This document shows, piece by piece, positions 6,055 to 11,818 of a stretch of DNA of 13,845 nucleotides. The DNA comes from Synergistaceae bacterium (GTDB lineage: Bacteria > Synergistota > Synergistia > Synergistales > Aminobacteriaceae), in the NCBI GenBank assembly GCA_012523155.1, contig JAAYJB010000413.1, positions 1 through 13,845 of the forward strand, in the 5' to 3' direction. How positions within the stretch are numbered: position 1 is the stretch's first letter; each line of letters begins with the position of its first letter. A program made the position numbers and the translations under genes. Below the pieces are notes generated by a model. The model saw only the letters and a program-made list of their open reading frames with translations, was not told where the DNA came from and searched no databases.

Positions 6055-6080
6055 GCTTAAAAGGGGTCCCCGGTTTTTTT
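6044..6080 (+). terminator. attenuator (intrinsic terminator) of the leader-peptide unit
   Basis: AACCGGGGACC (6044-6054) and GGTCCCCGGTT (6065-6075) form a perfect 11-bp, GC-rich stem with a 10-base loop. It runs directly into seven T residues (6074-6080). The structure begins 20 bases after the leader stop codon and 57 bases before the ATG of the 69-codon gene, so termination here would keep that gene from being transcribed. Confidence 0.85.
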
Positions 6081-6136
6081 GTTGCCGGCAGCCGGTCCGT
6101 ATTTATATTGCCTATTTTTGAAAGGAGCTGGAAACA

Positions 6137-6346
6137 ATGGAGAAGAGATTTGCACACAGAGTGGACACAGAGGGAAGCAGCCAGTATTACAGGAGAGACG
6201 ACAGGCATCTCGACGGGTTGTTCTCACTGAGTTGGAGAGGGCCTTTTGAAGGGTTCTGTGCTGAAAGGAAAGTTGAAGCACCCGAACCCGCAACGTTTTC
6301 TCCTTCCGAAATGAGGTGGAGGGGCCCCTTCGAGGGAATGCGTTAA
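6137..6346 (+). CDS. unrecognised 69-residue protein with duplicated WRGPFEG motif
   Basis: I do not recognise this family. The gene starts at ATG 6137 with AAAGGAG 9 bases upstream and ends in TAA just before a long stem-loop. The product is charged and Arg/Glu-rich (starts MEKRFAHRVDTEG), with no signal peptide or membrane segment. WRGPFEG occurs at residues 33-39 and again at 61-67, 28 residues apart, the second three residues from the C-terminus. In both, F-S-x-S precedes. The six codons after Trp use a different third base in each copy, with no amino acid change, which argues that the motif is translated and kept by selection. The gene is the only one behind the branched-chain attenuator. 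Possible roles are a small regulator or adaptor of amino acid metabolism, an arrest-type peptide (RGP recalls arrest motifs), or a degenerate remnant. None is established. Confidence 0.72.
   Translation: MEKRFAHRVDTEGSSQYYRRDDRHLDGLFSLSWRGPFEGFCAERKVEAPEPATFSPSEMRWRGPFEGMR
6233..6337 (+). repeat. two copies of a WRGPFEG-coding motif
   Basis: Copy 1 is at 6233-6253 and copy 2 at 6317-6337, in the same frame, 84 bases apart. After the invariant TGG, codon pairs are AGA/AGG, GGG/GGC, CCT/CCC, TTT/TTC, GAA/GAG and GGG/GGA: all six differ at the third base and encode the same residues. The duplication is therefore old and preserved at protein level, unlike a fresh DNA repeat. Confidence 0.9.
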
Positions 6347-6355
6347 TGCACTGGA

Positions 6356-6391
6356 AACGAGGGAAAACAGGGGATCCTGTTTTCCCTCGTT
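6356..6391. terminator. perfect 16-bp stem-loop between convergent genes
   Basis: AACGAGGGAAAACAGG (6356-6371) and its exact complement (6376-6391) flank a 4-base loop, GGAT. It lies 10 bases after the stop of the 69-codon gene and reaches the stop codon of the convergent glycosylase gene (6390-6392). It can serve both directions. The tracts after the stem are only moderately T-rich (TTATTCGTT on plus), so it may partly act by protecting 3' ends. Confidence 0.7.
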
Positions 6392-6968
6392 ATTCGTTCA
6401 GTCTGTCGGGATGGCGGAAGCAGTACGTGAGGTGATCGTTGACCATGCCGACAGCCTGCATATGGGCATAACAAATTGTCGGGCCGAAGAAGACAAATCC
6501 TTCTTTTTTCATGGCCCTGCTGATTTTCTCAGATAACGGCGTAGCGGAAGGAACTTCTTCAGGCGATTTCCACCTATTTATTATCGGCTGCCCGTCAACG
6601 AAATCCCAGAGAAAATCACTCAGCGAGCCTTTCCGTTCCGTGAGATGGAGGTATGCCCGCGCATTTGCGGCTGCTCCCTCGATTTTCTTTCTGTTCCTTA
6701 TTATCCCGGGATCCCCCAGGAGTTCCCCGATCTCCTTTTCGCCAAACTTCGCTATCGACTCGGGGTCAAAACCGCGGAAGGCCTTTCTGTACGACTCGCG
6801 CCGACGGAGTATGGATATCCATGAAAGCCCCGCCTGAGCCCCTTCAAGGATCAGGAATTCAAACAGTTTTCTGTCATCGTATTCGGGAACGCCCCATTCT
6901 TTGTCATGATACTCTGTGTACAGGGGGTCGTTCCCGGGCCACTCACATCGCCGGACAATGCGCTTCAC
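6390..6968 (-). CDS. tag: DNA-3-methyladenine glycosylase I (Tag)
   Basis: Tag removes 3-methyladenine from alkylated DNA as the first step of base excision repair. The 192-residue product matches the family throughout: RRCEWPGNDPLYTEYHDKEWGVP (Cys8, His21), LFEFLILEGAQAGLSWISILRRRESYR (the catalytic and aromatic region), and VNDHLTYCFRH at the C-terminus (His179, Cys183). Cys8, His21, His179 and Cys183 are the expected zinc ligands. The start is GTG at 6968, only three bases after the nifU stop, and I see no ribosome site before it. Translation is therefore probably coupled to nifU. It is the last gene of the iscR–nifS–nifU transcript. Tag itself has no Fe-S cluster, so its place here suggests co-regulation with oxidative or nitrosative stress, or simple read-through. 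Confidence 0.95.
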   Translation of the reverse strand: MKRIVRRCEWPGNDPLYTEYHDKEWGVPEYDDRKLFEFLILEGAQAGLSWISILRRRESYRKAFRGFDPESIAKFGEKEIGELLGDPGIIRNRKKIEGAAANARAYLHLTERKGSLSDFLWDFVDGQPIINRWKSPEEVPSATPLSEKISRAMKKEGFVFFGPTICYAHMQAVGMVNDHLTYCFRHPDRLNE

Positions 6969-6971
6969 GAT

Positions 6972-7403
6972 CTAGTGATGGTGATGGGCGTGATGTTCCA
7001 CCAGTTCATCGTGGCTTTCCTCTTCCCACACGGGAAGGTCTTTGTTTCTCCTGTAATTGTTTATGGCTGCGTGGATCGCCTCTTCAGCCAGCACTGAACA
7101 GTGCATCTTCACAGGGGGGAGCCCGTCAAGGGCATCGGCAACTGCCCTGTTTGTCAGTTCCCAGGCCTCTTCAACCGTTTTTCCCTTCACCAGTTCGGTT
7201 GCCATGCTTGAAGATGCGATCGCCGAGGCACACCCGAATGTCTTGAATTTTATGTCCGTGATCACGTCGTTCTCCACGCGGAGGTAAATTTTCATTATAT
7301 CCCCGCACTTGGGGTTGCCTGCCTGGCCTACTCCGTCTGGATTTTCGATCTCTCCCACGTTCCGGGGATTCTGAAAATGGTCCAGTACCTTTTCGCTGTA
7401 CAT
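6972..7403 (-). CDS. nifU: Fe-S cluster assembly scaffold NifU/IscU-type, with His-rich tail
   Basis: This cytoplasmic scaffold assembles Fe-S clusters from iron and NifS-derived sulfur and passes them to apo-proteins. The 143-residue product has the three conserved cysteines: NPKCGD (Cys33, with Asp35), FGCASA (Cys58) and MHCSVLAEEAI (Cys102). It also has LPPVK (95-99), the chaperone-docking motif of IscU proteins. It is the single-domain IscU form, lacking the Fdx-like and C-terminal domains of full-length NifU. The last 13 residues hold seven histidines, ending HHAHHHH, which ordinary IscU lacks. They could bind nickel, zinc or iron. The ATG at 7403 lies 4 bases after the nifS stop, and the AGGAGGAAGGTGAT segment in the nifS tail is the ribosome site. 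No hscA, hscB or fdx follows. Confidence 0.95.
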   Translation of the reverse strand: MYSEKVLDHFQNPRNVGEIENPDGVGQAGNPKCGDIMKIYLRVENDVITDIKFKTFGCASAIASSSMATELVKGKTVEEAWELTNRAVADALDGLPPVKMHCSVLAEEAIHAAINNYRRNKDLPVWEEESHDELVEHHAHHHH

Positions 7404-7407
7404 GGAA

Positions 7408-8601
7408 TCACCTTCCTCCTTCTATTTTCTTCATGTAGTCCTCCCAGAGAGGAGACATCTCCCGGCGGTGCTTCACTATCCCCGGGAGGGTCGAGAGGAC
7501 GTACTGTATATCTTCTTCAGTTATTTCCTCGCCAAGTGTAAGCCGGAGAGACCCATGGGCCAGTTCATGGGAAAGCCCGATCGCCATCAGTACGTGGGAA
7601 GGGTCAAGGGATCCTGAAGAACACGCGCTGCCGGTGGAACCGTAAATCCCAGCGCTGTCAAGATCCAGCAGAAGGGTTTCTCCTTCGATGCCGATAAAGC
7701 TGAAATTCGCGTTGTTGGGAAGACGTTCACTCGAAGGCGCTCCGTTCAGCTTCGCGTGGGGTATGGACTCCATAACCCCTTCAATAAGCATGTCCCGCAG
7801 TTTTCCTATACGGGGCGAGGATTCCGACATCCTGCCCGAAGTCAACTCTATGGCGGCACCCAGTCCGACTATTCCGGGGACATTTTCAGTTGTCGCGCGG
7901 CGGCCTTTTTCCTGCCCGCCTCCGTGCATGAAATTTTCTATCCTTGTTCCCTTCCGTATGTAGAGTGCACCCACGCCCTTCGGGCCGTAAAATTTATGGG
8001 CTGAAAGGGAAAGCATGTCAATATTCATCGCCTTCACATCAATGGGTACATGGGCGACAGCCTGGACCGCGTCTGTGTGGAACAGGATCCCCTTTTCCCT
8101 GCAGAAGGCACCTATCTCTGCCACGGGCTGAATGGTCCCGATCTCGTTGTTTGCAAACATTACCGATACGAGTATCGTCTTTTCGGTGACCGCCTTCCTG
8201 ATATCGTCAAGGTTTACCCGTCCTTCAGCATCCACGTCGAGAAATGTGACGTCGAATCCATTTTCCTGCAGAAACTGCGCTGTGTGGAGCACGGCATGAT
8301 GTTCGATCTTCGTCGTTATGATATGGTTCCCTTTTGAACGGCCGCGCCATGCCGCACCCTTCAAAGCCCAGTTGTCCGCCTCGGTGCCGCCGCTTGTAAA
8401 GAAGATCTCATCCGCGGAAGCCCCGATGACATCAGCAACCTGCTGCCTTGCTTTCGCTATCGCTTTCCTGTTCCTCTCGGAAAAGGAATAAATCGAGGAA
8501 GGATTTCCGAATGACTCGGTAAAGAACGGGGTCATTGCAGTCACCACTTCCGGTGCTGTAAACGTCGTTGCGGCGTAATCAAGATAAACCTGCATGGACA
8601 T
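7408..8601 (-). CDS. nifS: cysteine desulfurase NifS/IscS
   Basis: This PLP enzyme converts cysteine to alanine and carries the released sulfur as a persulfide for Fe-S clusters and thio-cofactors. The 397-residue product has YLDYAATT at the N-terminus, TSGGTEADNWAL (69-80), IEHHAV (His101 stacks on PLP), MFANNEIGTIQP, HTDAVQ (Asp177, Gln180), the PLP lysine in SAHKFYGPKG (Lys203), and the persulfide loop GSACSSGSLDPSHVL with Cys327. The long loop and typical group I length fit IscS/NifS and exclude the SufS type. The start is ATG at 8601, with AAAGGAG 9 bases upstream, 24 bases after iscR. It probably supplies NifU, and plausibly MnmA and, if cluster-dependent, LarE encoded nearby. The desulfurase–scaffold pair without hscBA is typical of anaerobes. 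Confidence 0.96.
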   Translation of the reverse strand: MSMQVYLDYAATTFTAPEVVTAMTPFFTESFGNPSSIYSFSERNRKAIAKARQQVADVIGASADEIFFTSGGTEADNWALKGAAWRGRSKGNHIITTKIEHHAVLHTAQFLQENGFDVTFLDVDAEGRVNLDDIRKAVTEKTILVSVMFANNEIGTIQPVAEIGAFCREKGILFHTDAVQAVAHVPIDVKAMNIDMLSLSAHKFYGPKGVGALYIRKGTRIENFMHGGGQEKGRRATTENVPGIVGLGAAIELTSGRMSESSPRIGKLRDMLIEGVMESIPHAKLNGAPSSERLPNNANFSFIGIEGETLLLDLDSAGIYGSTGSACSSGSLDPSHVLMAIGLSHELAHGSLRLTLGEEITEEDIQYVLSTLPGIVKHRREMSPLWEDYMKKIEGGR

Positions 8602-8625
8602 TCAGTGCTGCTCCTTTCTTCGGCT

Positions 8626-9069
8626 TCAGCCGTTCGCTGTTCGGGGTGACTCTTTTGCCCCGTTTCCGCTCTTATTCACAAGATCCCACAGGGTCGTGTC
8701 CTCCAGGATGTCATCAATGCTCTCCTTCAGCCTGCTCCAGAGATCGTGGGTCGCGCACGAACCCTTGTTTCTGCACCCTCCCCCGCTCAGGCAGTCAGCA
8801 AACGTTATATCCCCTTCAAGGGCATCTACAACCGTTGCTACGGTCACTTCCCTCGGATGCTTCTGGAGCATGTAGCCCCCCTGTGCACCCCGCACGCTTG
8901 CAATTATGTTCTTTCTCCTCAAGCGGATAAAGAGCTGCTCAAGGTATTTTTCCGATACATGCTGTTCTTTTGCTATTTCACCTACAGGTACGGCTCTTTC
9001 GCCGTCATAGCGCTCCGCCATGTAAAGAAGTGCTCTGAGCCCATACCTGGTTTTGGTAGAGAGCTTCAT
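8626..9069 (-). CDS. iscR: Rrf2-family Fe-S-sensing regulator (IscR-like)
   Basis: This is a winged-helix repressor of the Rrf2 family. The 147-residue product starts MKLSTKTRYGLRALLYMAE and continues with EIAKEQHVSEKYLEQLF (recognition helix region, 31-47) and VRGAQGGYML (wing). The cluster motif has Cys93, Cys99 and Cys105 plus His108, matching E. coli IscR (Cys92, 98, 104, His107) in spacing. It therefore very probably binds 2Fe-2S and adjusts nifS and nifU expression to cluster demand. The ATG at 9069 is chosen by alignment to Rrf2 proteins; the frame extends 20 codons further up, to 9129, across the promoter. Ribosome site strength is modest. An inverted repeat overlapping its own -10 suggests autoregulation. 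Confidence 0.94.
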   Translation of the reverse strand: MKLSTKTRYGLRALLYMAERYDGERAVPVGEIAKEQHVSEKYLEQLFIRLRRKNIIASVRGAQGGYMLQKHPREVTVATVVDALEGDITFADCLSGGGCRNKGSCATHDLWSRLKESIDDILEDTTLWDLVNKSGNGAKESPRTANG

Positions 9070-9100
9070 TTCATCACGTCCCTTGCGTGAAACTGAAGAG

Positions 9101-9129
9101 AAGATACTATATCCTACCATTTTTGTCAA
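9101..9129 (-). promoter_or_regulatory. iscR operon promoter with overlapping inverted repeat
   Basis: On the minus strand, TTGACA (9129-9124) and TATCTT (9106-9101) are separated by 17 bases, about 30 bases before the iscR ATG, with A/T-rich sequence upstream. The -10 is one arm of an inverted repeat: AGGATA (9115-9110), TAG, then TATCTT, five of six positions matching. A dyad at the -10 is a natural repressor site, and IscR is the obvious candidate. Confidence 0.6.
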
Positions 9130-9178
9130 CTTTATAATTCCACTTTTTTCTCCAGGGATAAAAAGACGTCACAGCGCT

Positions 9179-9201
9179 GGATCCTCTTGATAAGAGGATC
9201 C
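9179..9201. other. 10-bp perfect hairpin upstream of the CsgG-family gene
   Basis: GGATCCTCTT (9179-9188) and AAGAGGATCC (9192-9201) form a perfect stem around the 3-base loop GAT. There is no T tract on either side, so it is not a standard terminator. It sits between the divergent iscR and CsgG-family promoters and could be a protein-binding dyad, or an RNA hairpin if transcription starts further left. Confidence 0.5.
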
Positions 9202-9209
9202 CGACCAGG

Positions 9210-9238
9210 TTGAAAAAAAAGAGCCCGAGAGATACCAT
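9210..9238 (+). promoter_or_regulatory. possible promoter of the CsgG-family gene
   Basis: TTGAAA (9210-9215) and TACCAT (9233-9238), with a 17-base spacer, lie about 58 bases before the ATG at 9296. The match is moderate. A TATAAT at 9133-9138 without a good -35 is an alternative that would place the hairpin at 9179-9201 in the leader RNA. Confidence 0.35.
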
Positions 9239-9295
9239 TATTTGTGGGGAATCAGCAGTTTATTCGTAAAATTTTTTAAGACAGGAGTGTTTACT

Positions 9296-10222
9296 ATGTT
9301 CAGAAAACGCACCCTAGCCTGTGTTCTGTTTCTCCTTGCCCTTTTCACTTCCGGAACGGCATGGGGAAAACCCAGGATCGCGATCCTCGAATTCGAAGAC
9401 AAGAGCGGTGCAGGTGCACCCGGGGAAGCCGTGGCCGACATGCTCACAACGGAACTCTTCAATACCGGTGATTTTACTATCCTCGAGCGGCAGCGTATGG
9501 ACGCCGTCCTTTCGGAACAGGGTCTCGCTTCCGACGGGTACGTGGACGGAGCCACCGGTGCCAGAATGGGAAAACTCCTCGGAGTGGACTTTCTAATTAC
9601 GGGAGCAATTACCCAGTTCAAGACCGAGACGGCGGGAGGAGTGGTTCCTCTCCCGCTCGGCAGCTTCGGAGGAGTTGCCGTAGGCACCCATACGGCTTAT
9701 GTCACCCTTGACGTTCGGGCTATCAACAGCACTACTGGAGAAATTTTGCTCGCTGCCCGCGAACAGGGAGCCGCAAATGCGACTGTTGGCGGATTGGCAG
9801 CCTACGGTGCGGCTTTCGGCGGAGGCAAGACAGGTGGAGTGCTTGCCTCCGCTGTACACAAAGTAGTCACGAAAATAGTCCCCCGCATCGCAGCACTGAA
9901 GGACACAGCCGCCGAGGCGCTGTCAGACGCTGTCTTCAACGTTATCGAGGGAGGCAACGTGATGGTAGCAGTGGACGGGGGATCAGCCGCAGGAGTCAGG
10001 ACAGGGCAGTACCTCGCAGCCTTCAGGGAGGGAAAAGTCCTCAAGGATATGCAGGGAAATGTCCTCGATGCCGAAAAGATCTACACCGCGGTCCTCGTCG
10101 TAAGGGAAGTAAAACCGAAGTATTCGAAATGCGAGATCATACGGGCTCAGAAGCCTCTCTCCAGGGGTGAAAAAGTCGAGTTCCTCAGGGGCAGCCCCGA
10201 AGACCTTCCCATAGGGAAATAA
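9296..10222 (+). CDS. exported CsgG-family protein
   Basis: The CsgG family includes the curli secretion channel and many uncharacterised envelope proteins. The 308-residue product begins MFRKRTLACVLFLLALF, a Sec signal peptide ending near TAWG (about 24). The CsgG core follows: RIAILEFEDKSG (27-38), VADMLTTELFNTGDFTILERQRMDAVLSEQ, and GKLLGVDFLITGAIT. Gly-rich loops lie near the middle. The C-terminal third (GGNVMVAVDGGSAAGVRTGQYLAAFREG..., EVKPKYSKCEI) resembles the FlgT C-terminal-like domain often attached to CsgG. No lipobox Cys is placed correctly, unlike curli CsgG. I use the ATG at 9296 with AGGAG 8 bases upstream; the frame opens at 9242 but without a ribosome site. No csgA, csgB, csgE or csgF is near, so curli export is unlikely; an envelope or outer-membrane role is inferred. 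Confidence 0.88.
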   Translation: MFRKRTLACVLFLLALFTSGTAWGKPRIAILEFEDKSGAGAPGEAVADMLTTELFNTGDFTILERQRMDAVLSEQGLASDGYVDGATGARMGKLLGVDFLITGAITQFKTETAGGVVPLPLGSFGGVAVGTHTAYVTLDVRAINSTTGEILLAAREQGAANATVGGLAAYGAAFGGGKTGGVLASAVHKVVTKIVPRIAALKDTAAEALSDAVFNVIEGGNVMVAVDGGSAAGVRTGQYLAAFREGKVLKDMQGNVLDAEKIYTAVLVVREVKPKYSKCEIIRAQKPLSRGEKVEFLRGSPEDLPIGK

Positions 10223-10237
10223 GCCTGGAGAAGACTG

Positions 10238-10273
10238 AAAACGCCCGCCGGAAAAACTCCGGCGGGCGTTTTT
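10238..10273. terminator. bidirectional intrinsic terminator
   Basis: AAAACGCCCGCCGGA (10238-10252) pairs perfectly with 10258-10272 around a 5-base loop. The GC core of 11 pairs is flanked by A4 on the left and T5 on the right, so it reads as an intrinsic terminator on both strands. It lies between the stop of the CsgG-family gene and the stop of convergent livF. Confidence 0.93.
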
Positions 10274-10280
10274 GTTGCCG

Positions 10281-11048
10281 TTATGTGAGTGCCCTGGTTG
10301 TTTTTCCCCCTCCACGGCCTCCGCCAAGGTATGCAGCTTTTATGTCGGCATTAGCGAGCAGTTCCTCAGAAGATCCTTCCTGGACCATGAGCCCTGTCTG
10401 CAGTACATACCCCCTGTTGGAGAGGAGAAGGGCCTGCCTGGCATTCTGCTCCACGAGCAGAATAGTGACCCCCTCGCTGTTGATCCGCCGCAGTTCCTTG
10501 AAGATATCTTTTATAATTATGGGGGCAAGACCAAGGGACGGTTCGTCAAGGAGCAGGACCCTGGGCCGTGACATAAGTGCCCTTCCTATGGCCAGCATCT
10601 GCTGCTCGCCGCCCGAAAGGGTTCCTGCATACTGGCCGGTTCGTTCCCTGAGGCGCGGGAAGAGAGAGAACACCCATTCAAGATCATCTTCAACCCGTGG
10701 ATCCTTTCCCCTGGGGAAAGCTCCCATCCGCAGGTTCTCCAGGACGGTGAGAGGAGCAAATACCTTCCGCCCCTCCGGGCTGAGGGAAACACCCTGCTGG
10801 ACCACCCGGTAGCTTCGTGCGTCGAGCACTGCTCCGTCCATGCGTATTTCGCCCTTTTCGCGTCGCACCATTCCCATAATGGCGCTCATGAGCGTCGATT
10901 TCCCTGCGCCGTTCGAGCCGATAACGCTTACGATCTCTCCTTCGAACACTTTCAGGGACACTCCCGAAAGGGCCCGTATCGCGCCATAGCTCACGTGAAG
11001 ATCATTCACCTCGAGGAGGACTTTCTTTTCGCTTCCGGTTTCTTTCAT
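10281..11048 (-). CDS. livF: branched-chain amino acid ABC transporter ATP-binding protein LivF
   Basis: This is one of the two ATPases that power import of leucine, isoleucine, valine and similar amino acids. The 255-residue product has Walker A GSNGAGKST (44-52), the LivF-typical LSPEGRKVFAPLTVLENL segment (89-105), signature LSGGEQQ (144-150), Walker B VLLLDEPSLGLAP (164-176), and LLVEQNARQAL, where LivF proteins normally carry EQN at the H-loop position. The C-terminus has a Gly/Lys-rich addition (GGGRGGGKTTRALT). Its ATG overlaps the livG stop by four bases (ATGA). It is the last gene of the operon, before the bidirectional terminator. Substrate range may be wider than Leu/Ile/Val, because this family also takes up other amino acids, amides and urea. 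Confidence 0.95.
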   Translation of the reverse strand: MKETGSEKKVLLEVNDLHVSYGAIRALSGVSLKVFEGEIVSVIGSNGAGKSTLMSAIMGMVRREKGEIRMDGAVLDARSYRVVQQGVSLSPEGRKVFAPLTVLENLRMGAFPRGKDPRVEDDLEWVFSLFPRLRERTGQYAGTLSGGEQQMLAIGRALMSRPRVLLLDEPSLGLAPIIIKDIFKELRRINSEGVTILLVEQNARQALLLSNRGYVLQTGLMVQEGSSEELLANADIKAAYLGGGRGGGKTTRALT

Positions 11049-11818
11049 TCCACTTCCTCCTCTCCGAGATAGGCCTTGAGGACTTCAGGGTGATTCTGGA
11101 TCTCCTCTGGTGTCCCTTCGGCAATTTTCGCACCGAAGTTCATGCAGATGATGTGCGGGCAAATCTCCATGACGAGATCCATGTGGTGTTCGATAACCAG
11201 GACGGTGAGGCTGAAATCACGGTGTATTTCACTTATAAGGACGTTCAGCGAAGCCACTTCCTCGGCATTCATTCCCGCAGCAGGTTCGTCAAGGAGGAGC
11301 AGCTCAGGGTCAAGGGCGAGAGCCCTCGCTATCTCAAGTCTTCTCTGGAATCCATAGGGAAGGGTCCCGGCCGCCTGTTCCGCCCTTTCCGCCAGTCCAA
11401 CCCGTTCAAGCAGAGCCATACTTTTATCCCGGATTTTCTTTTCACCGCTTCTCCACCTTCCAAGATGGGTCACGCCCTCGGCAAATGAGTATGGCACATG
11501 ATGCTGTGCCGCTGTCATGACGTTCTCAAGAACGGTAGAGCGCTGGAAAAGCCGCAGGTTCTGGAATGTGCGGGCGATACCTCTTCCTGTTACCTGATAT
11601 GGCTTGAGACGTGCCAGGTCTTCTCCCTTGAAAAAGATCTGTCCCTCGTCAAGGCCATAGACCCCGGTGACCAGGTTGAAAATAGTGGTCTTGCCCGCTC
11701 CGTTGGGACCCATCAGGCCGGCCAGTTCTCCCCTGTCGATGGAAAAAGTCATTTTGCTGACGGCCTGAACTCCGCCGAAATTCTTGGTTACACCTGAAAG
11801 TTCAAAGAAAGCGCTCAT
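11045..11818 (-). CDS. livG: branched-chain amino acid ABC transporter ATP-binding protein LivG
   Basis: This is the second ATPase of the importer. The 257-residue product has Walker A GPNGAGKTT (37-45), GIARTFQNLRLFQRSTVLENV (80-100, a LivG hallmark), the degenerate signature LPYGFQRRLEIARAL (153-167), Walker B LLLLDEPAAGMN (173-184), and H-loop IEHHMDLVM (His211). The C-terminus GTPEEI...P.VLKAYLGEE is the usual LivG tail. I chose the ATG at 11818, where GGAGG lies 8 bases upstream and the ATG overlaps the livM stop by four bases. The frame continues 11 codons up, to 11851, inside livM. The four-base overlaps at both ends indicate tight translational coupling of livM, livG and livF. Confidence 0.95.
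   Translation of the reverse strand: MSAFFELSGVTKNFGGVQAVSKMTFSIDRGELAGLMGPNGAGKTTIFNLVTGVYGLDEGQIFFKGEDLARLKPYQVTGRGIARTFQNLRLFQRSTVLENVMTAAQHHVPYSFAEGVTHLGRWRSGEKKIRDKSMALLERVGLAERAEQAAGTLPYGFQRRLEIARALALDPELLLLDEPAAGMNAEEVASLNVLISEIHRDFSLTVLVIEHHMDLVMEICPHIICMNFGAKIAEGTPEEIQNHPEVLKAYLGEEEVE

Noticed and set aside
5216..6208. Long (330-residue) open frame on the minus strand
   Set aside because: It overlaps the transporter gene in another frame, crosses that gene's promoter and the whole attenuator unit, has no good ribosome site, and its translation is Arg/Pro/Cys-rich noise.
6057..6293. 78-residue minus frame opposite the WRGPFEG gene
   Set aside because: No ribosome site; the plus-strand gene has a promoter, a ribosome site and a synonymous-only repeat pattern that supports its frame.
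6137..6346. RiPP (modified peptide) precursor with two core repeats
   Set aside because: No modifying enzyme, protease or exporter gene is adjacent within the window, and the repeat lacks typical modifiable Ser/Thr/Cys residues. Kept only as a remote alternative.
6653..7246. 197-residue plus-strand frame
   Set aside because: Antisense to tag and nifU, which are certain; no independent coding signal.
9296..10222. Curli secretion channel CsgG
   Set aside because: No csgA, csgB, csgE or csgF is in the window, no lipobox, and a FlgT-like C-terminal domain is present, so only the broad CsgG family is called.
10285..10812. 175-residue plus-strand frame
   Set aside because: Mirror frame of livF; no promoter or ribosome site.
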